Both the position numbers and the translations under genes were made by a program. Of a stretch of DNA of 64,000 bases, positions 1 to 10,675 are shown piece after piece. The notes beneath the pieces are model-generated. The model was not told the origin of the DNA. It did no database searches and worked only from the letters and a program-made list of their open reading frames with translations. The number at the start of each line of letters is the position of its first letter. The first letter of the stretch is position 1. This DNA comes from Leguminivora glycinivorella (Eukaryota; Arthropoda; Insecta; Lepidoptera; Tortricidae), in assembly GCF_023078275.1 (NCBI RefSeq), contig NC_062977.1, forward strand, positions 14,963,118-15,027,117. Reading direction: 5' to 3'.

Positions 1-3000
1 TCGCATGTTGAGGAACATTTCGATGTCGGAGTTGAGAGCGTAGCCCCAGAGCGTGTATTGAAAATGCTCTTTTTGACGGAATGTGGAGGTTTTCACTAGG
101 TGGGGGCAGATTATCGCTGCTACCATTTCGTGGCACAGGTATTCAGCGATCTGTAAGCGAATTAAAGTTTTGATTTAAGACGAATAGGGATGATTTCAAC
201 TCTCTGGCATATGACAATATTTTTTTTGCGATATGTTGAAATCCCTGTGTACTTAGTGTAATTAAAATACACATGCACGTATATGATCATTACTTTTTTA
301 TTTGTTTAATTATAAATGTCAAAAACAACCACAACCCAGTCTCATCAAAGTACTATAAAAGTAAAGTTCGTACTTTACCTACGTATAGTTGATCTAAAAA
401 GTATATGACCTATTTTATCCCTGTAGATCTTACTAGTATATCATTTCAAGAACAATTTTATTATTCGTTTAATTTACATAATAATATTTACTTTAGAAAT
501 TACTATTTGCTTAGAAGGTTTAAAGTCCTAAACACAAGATTCGCAAGCGACATGGACATCTGAGTTCGTCCGCTATCCAAAATAAAATCCACAGACAATC
601 CCCTATATTTCAACACTGCCGTATATTGCCAACCTATATGCAGTGCTATACGGTAGTAAGCGGCTATATACTTAGCAATACATATCAATACAATAAAACA
701 TCTTATAAAATCATAGTTACCTGCTTGGAAGGAATGTTAAAAGTCCGAAACACAAGATTCGCCAGCGACATGCGAGTTCGACCGCTGACCAAATTGATAA
801 AATCCACAGACAATCCTCTATACTTCAACACTGCCGTGTATTGCCAGCCTATATGCAGTGCTATACGGTAGTAATCGGCTATATACTTAGCAATACATAT
901 CAATACAATAAAATATCTTATAAAATCATAGTTACCTGCTTGGAAGGAATGTTGAAAGTCCTAAACACAAGATTTGCCAGCGACATGCGAGTTCGACCGC
1001 TGACCAAATTGATAAAATCCACAATCCTCTATACTTCAACACTGCCGTGTATTGCCAGCCTATATGCAGTGCTATACGGTAGCAAGCGGCTATATACTTA
1101 GCAATACATATAACTACAATAAAATATCTTATAAAATCATAGTTACCTGCTTGGAAGGAATGTTAAAAGTCCGAAACACAAGATTCGCCAGCGACATACG
1201 AGTTCGTCCGCTGACCAAATTGATAAAATCCACAGACAATCCTCTATACTTCAACACTGCCGTGTATTGCCAGCCTATATGCAGTGCTATACGGTAGTAA
1301 GCGGCTATGTGCTTAGCAATGGAAAGGCCGCTGCGGGCCGCTAGAGCTTCTAAGGCGGTGAGACGATCTGCCTCCTCTCTAGCTGCCAGTTGACAACCTT
1401 CGCTGGCGGTCTCTTGTTTTTCTTGGATAATCACTAGCTCTTCGAAGCTGGCATCTGATATGCCAGATGCTGAAAAAAAAATACGTTTTTAAACAAACAC
1501 ACTTAAGAGTAAAGATCGCACATTACCAGTAACAAAGACAGACAATTGACTAAAGATAATATATAAAAGTCACTTCTATTTTGACGACTATTCTCACTAA
1601 AAACATAAAATTTTATATAGACTGTATCACTGGCTGAAACAGTTTCCTGAGTTGTCAAAATTGTCAATTGGACTGGCTTGTGGCCTAATACGTAAATACG
1701 TAATTAGCCGGGTCTAAACTGGCGGCACGCCCGCGTGCAGAACTATTTTGAACAGCTGACCGAGGCCGCCATCTTGCCAAGCAAATTTGCTCGGGCGAGG
1801 CAAACGTGCGCGCATGAGCACAGACGTTTTCCTCGCGAGGCGTGAGGCCAGTGTGGACCCGGCTTTTGGCCAATGATTTAAAGTAAATAGTATCACAGTA
1901 CATGTTACTCACTCGTCAATTTATTTTGCAAGTACGGCGACGAGATAACCAATCTCAGCTCCTGCGGCAAATCGTACGGCAAGCAAGAACCCTCGGCCAA
2001 CTTCAGACACGTCCGAATGATCTGCACTGGACACGGCGGGCTCCTATACATGTGCTCCGAAGGTACCTTGAATAAGACGGAAAGCCTAAAAGCATCTACA
2101 AGCAACTTCAACTCGAGCAGTTGATTAATAACCCGTCTCCAGTTCTCTACCGCTTCCACATCTTCCAAAATAACCACATCTTCAATATTCCCAACGTCAG
2201 ACTCAACTTCTATCTCTCGCAACTCCATCGAAAATGGCTTTTCTGTGTCAACAACACCAATTTTCTTCGACAAACTCGGATCCTTTTGCCCGTTCAGTAT
2301 AAAATGCAGGGTACTCTGATAACTGTTTAAGAACACCTCGTTTTGTGCTTCGCTTTTGAAATAAGCGCCCCACATCAAATGCTCGATGCGCTCTCTCTTC
2401 TGTCCGTACTCTAAGTTTTCTTCGAACCAGCTCATAATGATTCTATAAGCGTAGAATTTCTGTACATTATCATTGATTTCATTCACGTAGTACACTAAAA
2501 AGTCCGTAGCGTCGTTGAATGTTACTGCTGCTTTTTTAAAAGCCTCGCTGCATTTAGCAATGAAAAGAGTCCATTCCTTGCCATCGACGCCATCTTCCTT
2601 CATCAGAAGCATCTCGTGTTTGTGCGCCCACTCGGCCATTAAAATGTCGTTGACGGGGACACTGGCTAGCTTGGCTATCTTGAGGGCAACATCGTAATTT
2701 CTACTGGCGGTGTAACTTTCCACGCACTGGAGCAAGTATTGGCCCGAGTCGTCTTGCAGCATTTTAGACACGTCCACGACTGTCGGTGTCTCCATGGATA
2801 TTTGAAGGATCTCGTGTAATGTAACGAAGTTTGGAGAAGGCACTGAAACAAAGAGGTTCAGTAATTTATAACTACAGGGTTATTATTGTAAAAGATAATA
2901 GATAACTTAAAAATCGTATTCCCTGGTATAACAAGTCAACTAAGCGCTAAACTGAGAGAAAAATTTGATATGGTTTGGACTTTTCATTGCCTAGTTTACC

Positions 3001-6000
3001 GTCTGTAAAGTCCACCTACGCTTACCCGAAAATCCCTTTCCAGACTGCGCCACAGCCAGGCACTTCAGAAACTCCCTCTGATGAAAAGCGCTGTCAAATC
3101 CCTGGCTAAGAGCTATCTTCACCAGCGCCGTAGATATTTTTTAATAAGCCTCCTTAGACAACCGGCTGGGTAGACCATTGGCATCGACACTGTAGTGACG
3201 TTGGCAGAGTAAGAGAGAAGTCTCTAGAGTAAAAAGTACTTACCCGAAAATCCCTTCCCAAACTGCGCCACAGCCAAGCACTTCAGAAACTCGCTCTGAT
3301 GAAAAGCACTGTCAAATCACTGGCTAAGAGCTATCTTCACCAGCGCCGTAGCTATTCTCTGATAAGCTTCTTTAGACAACCGGCTGGGTAAACCATTGGC
3401 ATCGACACTGTAGTGACGTTGGCAGAGTAAGAGAGAAGTCTCTAGAGTAAAAAGTATAATAACTTACCCGAAAATCCCTTCCCAAACTGCGCCACAGCCA
3501 GGCACTTGAGAAACTCCCTCTGATGAAAAGCGCTGTCAAATCCCTGGCTAAGAGCTATCTTCACCAGCGCCGTAGCTATTCTCTGATAAGCTTCTTTAGA
3601 CAACCGGCTGGGTAGACCATTGGCATCCACGCTGTATCGTCTTTGGCAAAGTTGCAGGAAGCTGGCTAGAGTCTTGCTGGTCTGACAGTCGAATATGCGC
3701 TGTTTTAGAGTGCGGCAGAGAAATGCTGTCAGAAGTGCTAAAGGACTTTCCTGCAATAAGACACAGATGTAAAAACTGCTAGGCTGAAACACCATTGGAT
3801 GGCCAATTTTGGAGGTATAGGACATAGGGATTAGCTGAACTGAACCGAATACATAATGAGAAGGTATTTAAAAAATCGAGGAATAAACTGATTAGCTAAG
3901 AAAGCGCTGGTGGCCTAGCGGTAAGAGCGTGCCACTTTCAATCCGGAGGTCGCGGGTTCGAACCCGGCTCGTACAAATGAGTCTTCCGAAACTTATGTGC
4001 GAAATGTCATTAGATATTTACCAGTGCTTTTCGGTGAAGGAAAACATCGTGAGGAAACCGGCCTAACCCCAATAAGGCCTAGTTACCCTTCGGGTTGGAT
4101 GCTCAGATGGCAGTCGCTTTCATAAAACTAGTGCCTACGGGATCTTGGGATTAGGCGTCAAAGCGGACCCCAGTCTCCCATGAGCCATGGCAAACGCCGG
4201 AATAACGCAAGGAGGAGGGGAAACTAATCAACTAAGGCAGAGTTTAGTAATATTTTCAAAGTGTTTTGAAAGTTCTAGCGCCAATCTTACCGGCATAAAG
4301 ACCAGCATGGCCTCATGTAGTGTAGTCACGTAGCCTTCTCTCAGACACAGCTCCGCGACCTGTTGGAACAAGTCCGGGGACACGTTTTGCTGTGTTGCCA
4401 GTAAAGCACTGTCCGGGGCGGGAGTTGCCAGGGACGATAGGATCCATTGTGACCATAGTACGAAGACCGCGTTCGGCTGAAATGGGATATATCTGATATA
4501 TACTTTTGGGCGTTGCCGAGTTGTCAACTTGCTTCAAGTATTTGACGACCGGTCTGGCTCAGTCGGTAGTGACCCTGCCTGCTGAGCCGCGGTCCTGGGT
4601 TCGAATCCCGGTAAGGGCATTTGTTTGTGTGATGAGCACAGACATTTGTTCCTGAGTCATGGATGTTTTCTATGTATATATAAGTATGTATTTATCTATT
4701 TAAGTATGTATATCGTCGCTTAGACACACATAGTACAAGCTTTGCTTAGTTTGGGGCTAAGTTGATCTGTGTAAGGTGTCCCAAATATTTATTTATTATT
4801 TATTTTATTATTTAGACAAATTTGACAAGACTACTCACGAAGTAGTGCTCACTACTACTAAAGACAGAATCGTATGAATAGGTATATGTATAATCAAAGT
4901 CATATGGTATAATTAAGAACGTAATGAAAAATCTCTTACAGCAGGCACGTCCTTCAGCAATAAAGGAGGTATAATGACTAACCCCTTATTCACAAACGTT
5001 TACTAAAGTTATCAAGCCGATAGAAATCGTTTGTCCCTTTCCGACGTATTGGTATGACGGAAAGGGACAAACAATTTTTATACATACATATAATCACGCC
5101 TGTATCCCATAAAGGAGTAGGCAGAGCACATGAACTACTAAGTTTCAGTGCCACTCTTGGCAAAAAGGGGTTGAAAGAAATCCAAATTGTGACATTGCAG
5201 TGACAGGTTGCCAGCCTCTCGCCTACGCCACAATTTAACCCATATCCCACAGTCGACTTCTACGACACCCACGGGAAGAAAGGGGGTAGTGAAATTCTTA
5301 ACCCGTCACCACACGTTTTTATCGGCTTGTTAACTTTAGTGAACGTTTATGGTAAGAATGAGAAGAGTTTTGTTCCTCATACACGAATAAATTTCCAAGC
5401 GTGTTGAACATGGGAGGGCCCCCAAACCAAAGTCACTTACCTCATAGCAACCCGCGAGCAGAACAAGCAGAGGTTCGCGACACAGATGTGCGGAGCGGAT
5501 TAGCGCGGCTGGCGGGTCCTCAGGGCCATGGCACGCGGCTGCCACCTCCCATAGCTCACGCGATACACCGCGAGAAGGGAACTCAAATGTGACGCTGCCA
5601 CTCGGGCTCTAAAACACAAATAAATGTCACCAAAAATCAAGCAATTCTGATAAGGTCCTATCATATGGGTCATATACATATAACGTATTGGGTTATTTAT
5701 ATAGTTTGGCAGTTGCTGGAATCGTGGACGACCTAGCTAGGAGGCTAGTCTGAAAATCAGCGCTAGATAGCTTACACTGTCTAACTAGCACATACTGAGA
5801 CTGGTACCCATTGCCTAGTTTTTTTTAGGTAAAGACTTTGGTTCTGGGGGCACGGTAGTGCCCCCGCCAAGTCGAGCTTATTTTTTCTGTAAATGTAAAT
5901 GTATACGTAGTATTAAGTTGTACAGTCGTCTTAGTTGTGGCAATAAATATTATTTTATTTATTTATTTTTATTTATTTATTTATGGCCGTACGAGTGATT

Positions 6001-9000
6001 GGCGTTTATGACGGTCATAACGTTCAACCATCATTTTCTCGACTAAGGCATGTACGTATTAGTGATGTAGATATAATAAGACTAATCGGATTTAGGCAAC
6101 GAGCAATGGAGCGCAGTATTTTAGGTGTTACTAGGATGGATCGCATCCGAAACACTACAATGCGCTCCAAAACACGAATAGCTGATGTGGGGGAAAAGAC
6201 CGCCAGACTAAAGTGGGACTGGGCAGGCCACGTTTGACGCATGCAGCCGGAGAGGTGAGCCAGCATAGCCACCAAGTGGATGCCTCAAATTAAGCGCGGA
6301 CGTAGCCGGGCCAGACAGAGATGGCGGGACGACCTTGATACCTTCATAATTAATTGGCTAGAAATAGTACACCAACGGGAGCTGTGGAAATCACGGGGAG
6401 AGGCCTTTGCCCAGCAGTGGGACACATAAACGGGCTATTATAAAAAAAAATCGGACTTAGAGGGGACGTAATATGATTTTAAACTTACCACTTCAGAAGA
6501 ACTCAGCCTGTTTAATCTCCTCTGTCCATTGGTCGAGTTTGTCTTGCAATCCTTTTCTGAGCCTTCCTCCACATTCTTATTCATCATAATGTACTTCAAA
6601 TGCTCAGCGTAAGATTTCTGCTCGAACTCTTGAGAGAGCTTTAACATTTGACTCAAAGGGTATCGAAATACGTCGCCGAATAATAAAAAGTTGAACCAAG
6701 AGCCACGCTTCACAAACTCTCGAAGTAAATTTTCGGGTAAAGGCAGATTGTGCAGCATTGCGAATTTTATCATTGTCTGGGATTCAAAAAGCGCTACTGA
6801 CATTTCTACTTCTCCTTCTGCATTTTGTTTACTTTTTAGCGTGTGCATAGTTATCTCTTCAAGGCTCTCCAAAATGTCCTTAGCCGCGTCATCGCTGCTC
6901 TGTATAAGTTTGGACATGTATTCGTTCACCGCTTTGTTAGCTTTGTCTTGGCCATATCCTTTATGATACAGTAAGTATTCTTTTATCATGCGTGCTGCGG
7001 TCATATGAACTCTGCAACGTGTAGGGTTGCAACCAATCATGGCCACGAATGATATGGCACAGGCCACCATTGCTGGATCATCCCAGTGCTGCAGAGCTAA
7101 CGCATGAGCTTCACAGCAAGCGCTCTTTATACTCTTATCTTGCAGGCGATTATACATCTGATACTGTTGTACAACAAATGCCTGACTGGCGTTGCAGGGA
7201 CGGTACTGCTTCAAATAGTAGATGTGGCTCAATTTCGCCACATAACCGTATCTTTTCATCAGTTTTTCGTTCGCAAAATCCGGCATGTCAACTGATTTTT
7301 GGGACAATGCCTTTACGCAACTAGCGTTTACTTGCACATCGTTAGCTAGAAGACTACCCAAACTACGGCGGTCCGCTTTATCACACACTACGGTGGAAGT
7401 ATTCTGATTTATCAATTGGAATTCAAATATTTTCGAAACATCTAAGCCACGGTAACCAGAAAGTAGTTGATATACGTTGACGTCTTTAGACTCGTAAAAT
7501 GGATTCGTATCTAAATATTTCTTATAAACATTGTGTAAATGAGGAAGCTTCTCTTTGTAACCTTTATTTGGCAGTTTAAAGCCTTTAAATATAATGAATT
7601 CGTCGTTTGAGAACACGTCAAATAACTTTGCTCCATCTTCAAGAAGGATCATACCGAGGACTAGATGGGGATTGGAACAAATATAATTGTCAATGTCATC
7701 TTTGGCTATCTGCTGGCACGTCTTATACACCGGCACTACGTGGCTCTGTCTGTCTGAAGTCTGCTCAATGCTTTTAAACAATAGCCAAAGATTTATACAG
7801 TCCTTGGCCTCCTGTTCAACGTTAGAGAGATCTGTGTCAAGTATATTGCCCTCGACACACATTGTCAACACTTTATACAATTTATTTTTTACACAATACT
7901 TAGCTAATTCTACATAGAAATGTTGTTTAGTAATATTGGAGCAAGATTCAGTGAAAATATCATCAATAAGTTTCAGATTTTTAGTTCGAGCTAATCTGGC
8001 TATAATTTTGTTCAAATCGCTAGTTTCATTATTATTGACTATGCCATAGGAACACAGTGTATCGTAAATACACATTTTAGTGTATTCGTAACAGCCACTA
8101 TTAGCAACGCTGGCTATCATTTCATCAGTGATGGGCCATTTTCGAAAGATCTCATCTAATGTATCAAGAACCTCATCTGGGAAGCCCTTGGTGTCAACAT
8201 TCAGAAGCTTTTTGACAAAGCTGTCATTGTTAAAGAAATTGTATCGGGAATTCATGTCTCTCACCACCTCGGACATTTGCAAGTTGATCCAGCGGATTAG
8301 AATCATGGCTTTGTTTTGTTCCACAAGGTGGTTCCACATTTCTAATGGTGTTGAGAAATCCAAGAGAGAGAACTCTGAAAGAAAAAATAGTTATAATGTT
8401 AGTTAATTTTGAACCATAATGAGGAGGCACACTGACATTTTATCCCGGCGCCTGTGCAAGTGTCTAGGCATGTCACTGTCATTCATATTTGTGAGAGAGA
8501 AAAAACGTATCATCTTCTCGCTCTCACCTATAGACTAATAGGGTGGCGCCATCTGTCATAACCTTTGACTGTGCCTCCTCATTGGTATCAATCACATTTT
8601 ATCCAGATTGGGGATGACACAAATGACAGGGTTGAGTGGAAGAAGCGAGGGGAGACTTTTGCCCAGCAATGGGACACTATATCAGGCTAGTAAAAAAAAA
8701 AACATTAAAAAAAAAAAAAGTCCAAAGTTTTTACCATTTTTAACAAATTATTTACTAATATTGTCTTCGGTTACTGCGATAGTTACTCATGAAATAAAAC
8801 AGCATGCTGTGAGGCATTTGTGTTGTATGGTGTTGAACATTTGCAGTTTGTTTTTGTCAATTTTGTGTAGATTCATTGATTAATTGTTTTTTAACATAGT
8901 AATGGTAATTTTTTTTAATATTGTATTTAGCTTTATTTATAGTGTGTGAACCTGCTTTAGAAATCTATATTATTTATGATCATGGTTTGTTAATATTTCT

Positions 9001-10106
9001 TGTATGTGGGTAGCTTTTGCACATTGTAATTTTTCCTCAGTCACCCGTTGATCACGAATGCTGTAAAGTGTTTGAAACGTCGGGATGAATTGTAAATTCA
9101 TTATACGCGATCCTTTAATCCGTTGCCATAGTTTCATTTCATATTTACATATGTATCAATAACAATTAGCATTAAATAATACTGATATAGAATACTCTGC
9201 AAACTGATTTATCATTCTTATCAGAACATAGCAACTAATTTATTGACGATGGACAATTAAATTATGTGCATAGTAATTAGATAGAGATAAGAAAGTAGGC
9301 TACTCACCAAATGAATCCAGGAAGAGAGCGGAAGCGATTTTGCTCTTCCATTGTAGAGTACAAGCCTGTATCTTCTCTATAGTCAATGCTTTTATTTCAC
9401 TTTCATTTACAAAGATTCTATTTTTACCAGTTCCAAAGACTTTGTTCTGCTTGAAAGTCCCGTCACATTCAAAGGATTTTTCTAAGTGTTGGAGTAACAT
9501 CCAATGTCTCTTGAAGTCTTGCCATCTTGTTACCGTATCACCTTTCATATCCAACGATAGCTTGTCTAGATGTTGGACTATGAAATCTCTAAATTCTATC
9601 TCTGGTGAGGACTGTGCGAGATCCATTAGATGTTCGGACGGATCTATACCAACTTTATTTAGGACATGAAGCACTTTGAATATTTGTTTTCTCAACAGAA
9701 GTTGGATTGTCCAGGCTCTGACCTAGATGTAACAATATAGTGAGATAACAACAATGAACCATAATAATTAATATAGACTCAATAAACTTAGGGAATTAAT
9801 TTAAAAATTCAAATTAGGTACTAGCACGCTCATTCACATACACTTATGAGTAAACAGAACAATAGCTACAGTAATAAATTAATTTGTAGTTAAATAACAA
9901 TAATTACAATATGTTCTATAGGTACTTACTTCAGCCATAAACCAGTCTCTTGCAGTGTCTTCATTCCACGAGTTCTTGTGCATCAAGTATTTTATTGCCA
10001 AGTTTATGTGACTGCCTTTATTTGCAGCCTCTCGGACCACATCCCTGGCCGATTTTTCCTCCCAACAAGACCAAATAGTTTTCTCATTCTGAGTCAACCC
10101 TTCCAT
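1..10106 (-). CDS. SPG11: Spatacsin (SPG11) homologue, 3' end beyond window
   Basis: Spatacsin acts in autophagic lysosome reformation with spastizin and AP-5, and is needed for axon maintenance. Nine coding exons fit by frame and splice site, in transcription order: 9930-10106, 9308-9722, 6489-8374, 5441-5608, 4291-4476, 3468-3750, 1913-2842, 1147-1469 and 1-150 (continues off the edge). They give about 1,506 residues. The long exon holds a stretch like vertebrate spatacsin (MPDFANEKLMKRYGYVAKL, then IYYLKQYRP). Exon 1913-2842 opens the Spatacsin_C region (YDVALKIAKLASVPVNDIL, AEW). Exon 1-150 (IAEYLCHEMVAAI) matches the part just after it in the vertebrate protein. The start at 10106 has an in-frame TAA 36 bases upstream, so the N-terminal third of the vertebrate protein is missing or lies on unseen exons. 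Two exons have tandem partial copies beside them (507-1320 and 3026-3440). Identity is strong; the start and the use of extra copies are uncertain. Confidence 0.9.
151..506. other. SPG11 intron, AT-rich, no feature seen
   Basis: This lies between exon 1-150 (acceptor at 151-153 on the minus strand) and the last tandem exon copy. It is AT-rich and I see no repeat or coding signal. Confidence 0.5.
507..1320 (-). repeat. Four-copy tandem array of the end of an SPG11 exon
   Basis: A unit of 211-215 bp is repeated four times. Each copy holds the last ~160 bases of SPG11 exon 1147-1469 (from about IAAYYRIALHIGWQYTAVLK to NIPSKQ), the splice donor, and about 50 bases of following intron. In transcription order: copy A (ends 1147) is the functional exon end; copy B (936-1096) has lost 4 bases near 1020 and is frameshifted; copy C (721-about 881) is fully open, with a donor and a possible AAG acceptor, phase 0 on both sides; copy D (from about 507) is open but its donor is destroyed. 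The acceptor of each copy comes from coding sequence (ATTGCTAAG), so it may be weak. Copy C could add about 53 residues without breaking frame if spliced in. Confidence 0.85.
1718..1865. repeat. Interspersed repeat shared with 21990-22145
   Basis: This GC-richer island lies in an SPG11 intron. It has the same motifs, in the opposite orientation, as an island in a PPM1G intron: CGGGCGAGGCAAACGTGCG-type sequence, GCCATCTTGCC, and a GTGTGGACCCGGC end. It is probably a MITE; its ends are not defined. Confidence 0.55.
3026..3440 (-). pseudogene. Two stop-bearing tandem copies of the end of SPG11 exon 3468-3750
   Basis: Two units of 218-224 bp lie directly downstream of the real exon in transcription order. 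Each repeats its last ~190 bases (residues like YSVDANGLPSRLSKEAYQRI), the GTAAGT donor and a short intron piece. The copy ending at 3244 has an in-frame TGA at 3317-3319 where the real exon encodes glycine (GGA). The copy ending at 3026 has an in-frame TAA at 3141-3143 where the real exon encodes glutamine. A pyrimidine-rich TAG lies before each copy, so inclusion is conceivable but would truncate the protein. I regard both as pseudo-exons. Confidence 0.85.
3903..4218 (+). mobile_element. tRNA-derived SINE, family A
   Basis: The head resembles a tRNA gene: an A-box-like TGGCCTAGCGGTAAGAGC and a B-box GGTTCGAACCC. A non-tRNA body follows (TTCGGTGAAGGAAAACATCG), ending near GGAATAACGCAAGGAGGA. 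A second copy is at 56801-57072. It sits in an SPG11 intron. It has no acceptor-stem pairing over a whole tRNA, so it is not a functional tRNA gene. Confidence 0.75.
4542..4805 (+). mobile_element. tRNA-derived SINE, family B
   Basis: The tRNA-like head GACCGGTCTGGCTCAGTCGG is followed by a B-box (GGTTCGAATCCC), then a body with TCATGGATGTTTTCTATG and a tail with TTGGGGCTAAGTTGATCTG, ending in an A/T-rich run. Further copies: 57160-57412 (minus) and 62661-62935 (plus). It lies in an SPG11 intron. Confidence 0.8.
4985..5310. repeat. Interspersed repeat shared with 30555-30680 and 50470-50600
   Basis: The shared core reads CAGTGACAGGTTGCCAGCC, CCATATCCCACAGTC, and a GGTAGTGAAATTCTTAACCC end. 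The copy at 30555-30680 is inverted; the one near 50.5 kb is more diverged. The class is not recognised. A short inverted pair around TTTGTCCCTTTCCG is also visible at 5029-5071. Confidence 0.5.
6085..6433 (+). mobile_element. RTE-like LINE, 3' fragment
   Basis: The C-terminal part of a non-LTR retrotransposon protein can be read (RMDRIRNTTMRSKTRIADV, then AARLKW-like and WDWAGHV), interrupted by a TGA, followed by WRDDLDTF and FAQQWDT. The order RDRIRN, KLKWQWAGH, RWxDD, QQW is typical of RTE-type LINE ends in Lepidoptera. It lies in the intron between SPG11 exons 6489-8374 and 5441-5608. It is 5'-truncated and dead. Confidence 0.7.
8596..8715 (+). mobile_element. Short RTE-like LINE tail
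   Basis: A tail ending in TTTGCCCAGCAATGGGACAC and an A-run matches the end of the element at 6085-6433 (TTTGCCCAGCAGTGGGACAC). Only the last codons and 3' tail remain. It is intronic in SPG11. Confidence 0.6.
8755..9125 (+). repeat. Interspersed repeat shared with 16405-16555
   Basis: Shared blocks are AATATTGTCTTCGGTTACTG, TGTATGTGGGTAGCTTTTGC, TTTTTCCTCAGTCACCCGTT and ACGTCGGGATGAATTGTAA. The copy in PPM1G lacks about 200 bp from the middle. The class is uncertain; the last block resembles Penelope-like 3' tails, but this is weak. Confidence 0.55.
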
Positions 10107-10675
10107 TTTCACAAATACACTGTTAGAGAAACATTAGGCTGCGATAAATTCTTAGCTTCCGTAGCTCTAGATAACTTAAGCACTATATTCTTGTTGTAGG
10201 TACTTAGTATGTATGTAACAAAGTAATTAAATAAAATTTGATTTGATACAGATTTTATTTATTTTACTTTACGTCAAAACAAATGTCAACGATATGTCAA
10301 AATGGTTAAGGCGTTTTTACGTTAAACTTGTAATGGGGTGGCCAGCCAGAAAAGTACACAATCGATTTGTCAATCGATAGATTTCCCCCTGGAATTGGAC
10401 TCTACAAACGTGGGATTTTATAACCTGACCTGAAGGCGAAGAGTCAAGTTCCATGTATTGCTTCCCTGTCATATCTACACACGAATTTACATGTGAGACA
10501 GAGAGGTAACACCTCGGACGCGGGTCGCGGTGGGCCCTTTGCGTAGCCTTTTTTGTAGCGGAATAACAACGGTTGCTATGAAACATTCCTCAAAAGACAA
10601 CAAAGTGAAATATTTTTGCTATGCATTAGACCGCAAAAAGGACTGAAAAAAATAATAGGTTAGCTATCAATAAAA
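10107..10675. promoter_or_regulatory. Shared upstream region of SPG11 and IFT20
   Basis: 569 bp separate the two divergent start codons (SPG11 at 10106, IFT20 at 10676). The segment nearest IFT20 (about 10490-10570) is GC-richer than its surroundings. An open frame on the minus strand (10317-10586) has no recognisable similarity to the spatacsin N-terminus, so I do not call it. A bidirectional promoter is inferred from layout only. Confidence 0.5.
10572..10584 (+). promoter_or_regulatory. Possible RFX X-box upstream of IFT20
   Basis: GTTGCTATGAAAC resembles the RFX X-box (two GTTGCC-type half-sites in inverted order). On the minus strand, the AGCAAC half is perfect and the other half has at least one mismatch. 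It lies about 90 bp upstream of the IFT20 ATG, the distance typical of X-boxes in ciliary genes. The motif is imperfect, so confidence is low. Confidence 0.3.

Noticed and set aside
507..1320. A CRISPR-like or ordinary satellite array
   Set aside because: The unit contains a conserved SPG11 exon end and donor; it is a partial exon duplication, and the host is an animal.
3903..3975. A functional tRNA gene
   Set aside because: It has A- and B-box-like motifs but is followed by a SINE body that recurs elsewhere, and the acceptor stem does not pair.
10317..10586. Minus-strand 89-codon frame upstream of SPG11 as a missing N-terminal exon
   Set aside because: No similarity to spatacsin, and no clear donor in phase with the first exon.
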